Part shown: piece by piece, positions 14,923 to 16,103 of the stretch
Position numbering within the stretch: the first letter of the stretch is position 1
Layout of the letters: each line of letters starts with the position of its first letter
From: JAIEPT01 sp038217425
Lineage (GTDB): Bacteria; Planctomycetota; Planctomycetia; Gemmatales; Gemmataceae
DNA: 16,103 nucleotides
Direction of reading: 5' to 3'
Assembly (NCBI GenBank): GCA_038217425.1
Contig: JBBQPM010000157.1
Location: 1 to 16,103, forward strand
Made by a program: the position numbers and the translations under genes
Notes under the pieces: generated by a model
The model's input: only the letters and a program-made list of their open reading frames with translations
What the model was told of the DNA's origin: nothing
Database searches by the model: none

Positions 14923-15522
14923 ATGATCCGCGTCTACTGCCGTTGTTCACACGAAGATCAAGACCTGAAGTCCCAGAAGCACGAACTCGGCAAGTGGCTC
15001 AAGAGCCAGGATGACGCCGTCGAGTGGTATTCGGACGAGGGGTACTCGGGTTTGACGCTCGACCGGCCCGGCTGGAAGAAGCTGATGGCCGACCTCCGGG
15101 CTGGTGACAAGCTCGTCTGTTACGCCGTGGACCGCGTCTGCCGCGACCTCCTGCACTTCCTGACGGTCGTGCGGCAGCTTCAGGCACGCCGGGTTACGTT
15201 CTTCAGTCTCCGCGAGGCCGTGGACATCAGCACGCCGTTCGGCGAGGCCATGCTGGAGATCCTCGCCGTGTTCGCCAAGCTGGAAACCCGCATCCGGCAA
15301 TCTCGTCAGCGGGCCGGGATCGACGCCCGCCGCGACCCGACGACCAAGCGTTGCCCGTGGGGTGGTCGCCAGCCCGGCACCCGTGTGAAGGTGAGCGTCG
15401 AGAAGGAGGCGTTGATCCTCAAGCTGCACGGCGAGGGGCGTCCCGTCGCGGCCATCAGCCGGCTGACCGGCCTGACGCGGAAGACGGTCTACCGGGTGTT
15501 GAGCCGCCAGCCTCGGCCTTGA
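14923..15522 (+). CDS. Small serine recombinase (resolvase/invertase type)
   Basis: This encodes 199 residues, the normal size for resolvases and invertases. The catalytic motif YCRCSHEDQDLKSQ has R7 and probable nucleophile S9. YAVDRVCRDL carries the later active-site arginines. STPFGEAMLEILAVFAKLET is the E-helix dimer region. The C-terminus AAISRLTGLTRKTVYRVLSR is a Hin-like helix-turn-helix. ATG 14923 was chosen because the catalytic domain starts there; the frame extends upstream to 14857 with non-homologous residues. Only a weak GGGG precedes the ATG. It lies near the right end of the element, opposite the large recombinase at the left end. It may resolve dimers, invert a segment, or be a leftover from another element. 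No clear paired res or inversion sites were found nearby. Confidence 0.93.
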   Translation: MIRVYCRCSHEDQDLKSQKHELGKWLKSQDDAVEWYSDEGYSGLTLDRPGWKKLMADLRAGDKLVCYAVDRVCRDLLHFLTVVRQLQARRVTFFSLREAVDISTPFGEAMLEILAVFAKLETRIRQSRQRAGIDARRDPTTKRCPWGGRQPGTRVKVSVEKEALILKLHGEGRPVAAISRLTGLTRKTVYRVLSRQPRP

Positions 15523-15581
15523 TCGCCGCCATCGGCCTTTCCGCCCATGACCAAGTCAAAACCATTCAACCGGGGAATCAC

Positions 15582-15836
15582 ATGAAGAAACTCATTTACC
15601 TGAACAGGTGGGGTGCGCACGTCTTTCACGCCATCCTGGCGGTCGCCGACGAGGAGATCAACTACGTCTTCGCCTCGCGGGTCTGCATTACCTTGGCCGA
15701 GGCCCGGCGAGTCGTTGAGCGGTGGCGGCAAGGCTACGCGGTCGCCGACGACGATGTCCACGACAACACCATGATCGACCTCAGCGAACTGCTGGCCGGG
15801 ATCGAACCCGACGACTTCTCGCCGACCTTCAACTGA
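15582..15836 (+). CDS. Small hypothetical protein at the right end of the element
   Basis: This encodes 84 residues: MKKLIYLNRWGAHVFHAILA, then VADEEINYVFASRVCITLAE, AAR-like helix EARRVVERWRQGYAVADDDV, and an acidic end. The two acidic residues of DDD and a final DLSELLAGIEPDDFSPTFN are notable, but no motif is recognised. ATG 15582 has GGGGA 6 nt upstream. It starts 59 bp after the small recombinase, on the same strand, and could share its transcript. It ends 104 bp before the right attachment core. Function unknown. Confidence 0.65.
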   Translation: MKKLIYLNRWGAHVFHAILAVADEEINYVFASRVCITLAEARRVVERWRQGYAVADDDVHDNTMIDLSELLAGIEPDDFSPTFN

Positions 15837-15862
15837 GGGATGCAGCCGGCGACCGGGGCCGC

Positions 15863-15940
15863 TCATGCCGCCAGGAGCAGTTGTTGAACGTGCTGATCCA
15901 TCTCGGCAACGCCGACCAGAAAGAGTTCAACTCCCGTCCA
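15863..15940 (-). other. Detached alternative 3' end of the large recombinase gene
   Basis: Read on the minus strand from the right core, in the frame set by Ser-Arg-Gly-Asp, this stretch encodes WTGVELFLVGVAEMD, then QHVQQLLLAA and TGA at 15865-15863. In the excised circle it would join directly to codon 495 of the large recombinase, giving a 520-residue protein. In the integrated state it has no start and is probably untranslated. This is a deduction from the att repeat and the conserved reading frame. Confidence 0.55.
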
Positions 15941-15952
15941 GTCGCCCCGACT
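15941..15952. repeat. Right attachment core (attR)
   Basis: GTCGCCCCGACT is identical to 1292-1303 at the tRNA-Pro 3' end, in the same orientation. Flanking bases differ. The pair of cores bounds about 14,649 bp. Reconstructed attB would be the tRNA end followed by GACATTTCC; attP would be CCCGTCCA, core, TTGTTCG. Confidence 0.78.
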
Positions 15953-16018
15953 GACATTTCCTAAGAGCGTCCGGAAGAAATGACGGAATACCGGTAGGTA
16001 GACTCCGAATTAGGCGAG

Positions 16019-16103
16019 CGGCCGACGTGAGTCGGCCGGTACGTGTGCTTCAGCGGTTGCGATCAGATCTTCGAATGGGATGCTATACCGGCCGACTCAC
16101 GTC
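16019..16103. repeat. GC-rich inverted repeats, REP- or MITE-like, cut by the window end
   Basis: CGGCCGAC (16019-16026) and GTCGGCCG (16031-16038) form an 8-bp stem with loop GTGA. The 18 bases 16024-16041 recur as an exact reverse complement at 16086-16103, where the window ends, so the outer repeat may be longer. The interior between the arms is 44 bp. It lies outside the right core. Family identity would need comparison with other genomic copies. Confidence 0.65.

Noticed and set aside
1..16103. CRISPR array, rRNA genes, further tRNAs, riboswitches
   Set aside because: I saw no regularly spaced repeats, no rRNA-like segments and no second tRNA. The only other tRNA-like match is the 12-bp core at 15941, which is too short to be a gene.

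Overview
The window looks like a planctomycete chromosome, most likely Gemmata-like. It pairs an ECF-type sigma factor with a Hanks-type Ser/Thr kinase that carries WD40 repeats. It also has two GYF_2-domain membrane proteins, a large WD40 protein ending in an OB-like domain, high GC, and dispersed GC-rich inverted repeats. This assignment is an inference from gene content, not from a search.

Left flank (1-1301). The tail of an ISKra4-like transposase is followed by a perfect 18-bp palindrome resembling parS, a complete chromosomal ParB gene, and tRNA-Pro(UGG).

Integrated element (about 1292-15952). The last 8 bases of the tRNA gene and the bases flanking them form a 12-bp core (1292-1303) that recurs exactly at 15941-15952. 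The two copies bound about 14.65 kb. A large serine recombinase sits immediately inside the left copy and reads outward through it into the antisense of the tRNA. If the element is closed into a circle at the core, the same frame stays open for 25 further codons carried at the right end. The attachment site therefore appears to lie inside the recombinase gene, and integration would swap its C-terminus. Rightward from the recombinase come a small coupled partner gene (94 or 74 aa), a ParB-methyltransferase fusion, two unknown proteins (one with a very acidic linker), a GYF_2-TM-WD40-OB protein and a GYF_2-multi-TM-BamE-like protein, all on the minus strand. A 540-bp intergenic region follows, containing a 122-nt sequence that folds into a three-way junction. 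Then, on the plus strand, come the sigma factor and the kinase-WD40 gene, which overlap by 14 bp. The right end has a minus-strand unknown gene with a probable frame break, a small resolvase/invertase-type serine recombinase, a small hypothetical gene, and the right core.

Right flank (15953-16103). No gene is seen. GC-rich inverted repeats (REP- or MITE-like) run to the window edge.

How it may work together. The large recombinase would move the element in and out of the tRNA-Pro locus. The ParB-methyltransferase may modify or control element DNA. The cargo resembles a membrane signalling module (sigma factor, kinase, two GYF_2 membrane proteins) rather than a classical defence or resistance load. 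Functions are read from motifs only. I ran no searches or folding programs.
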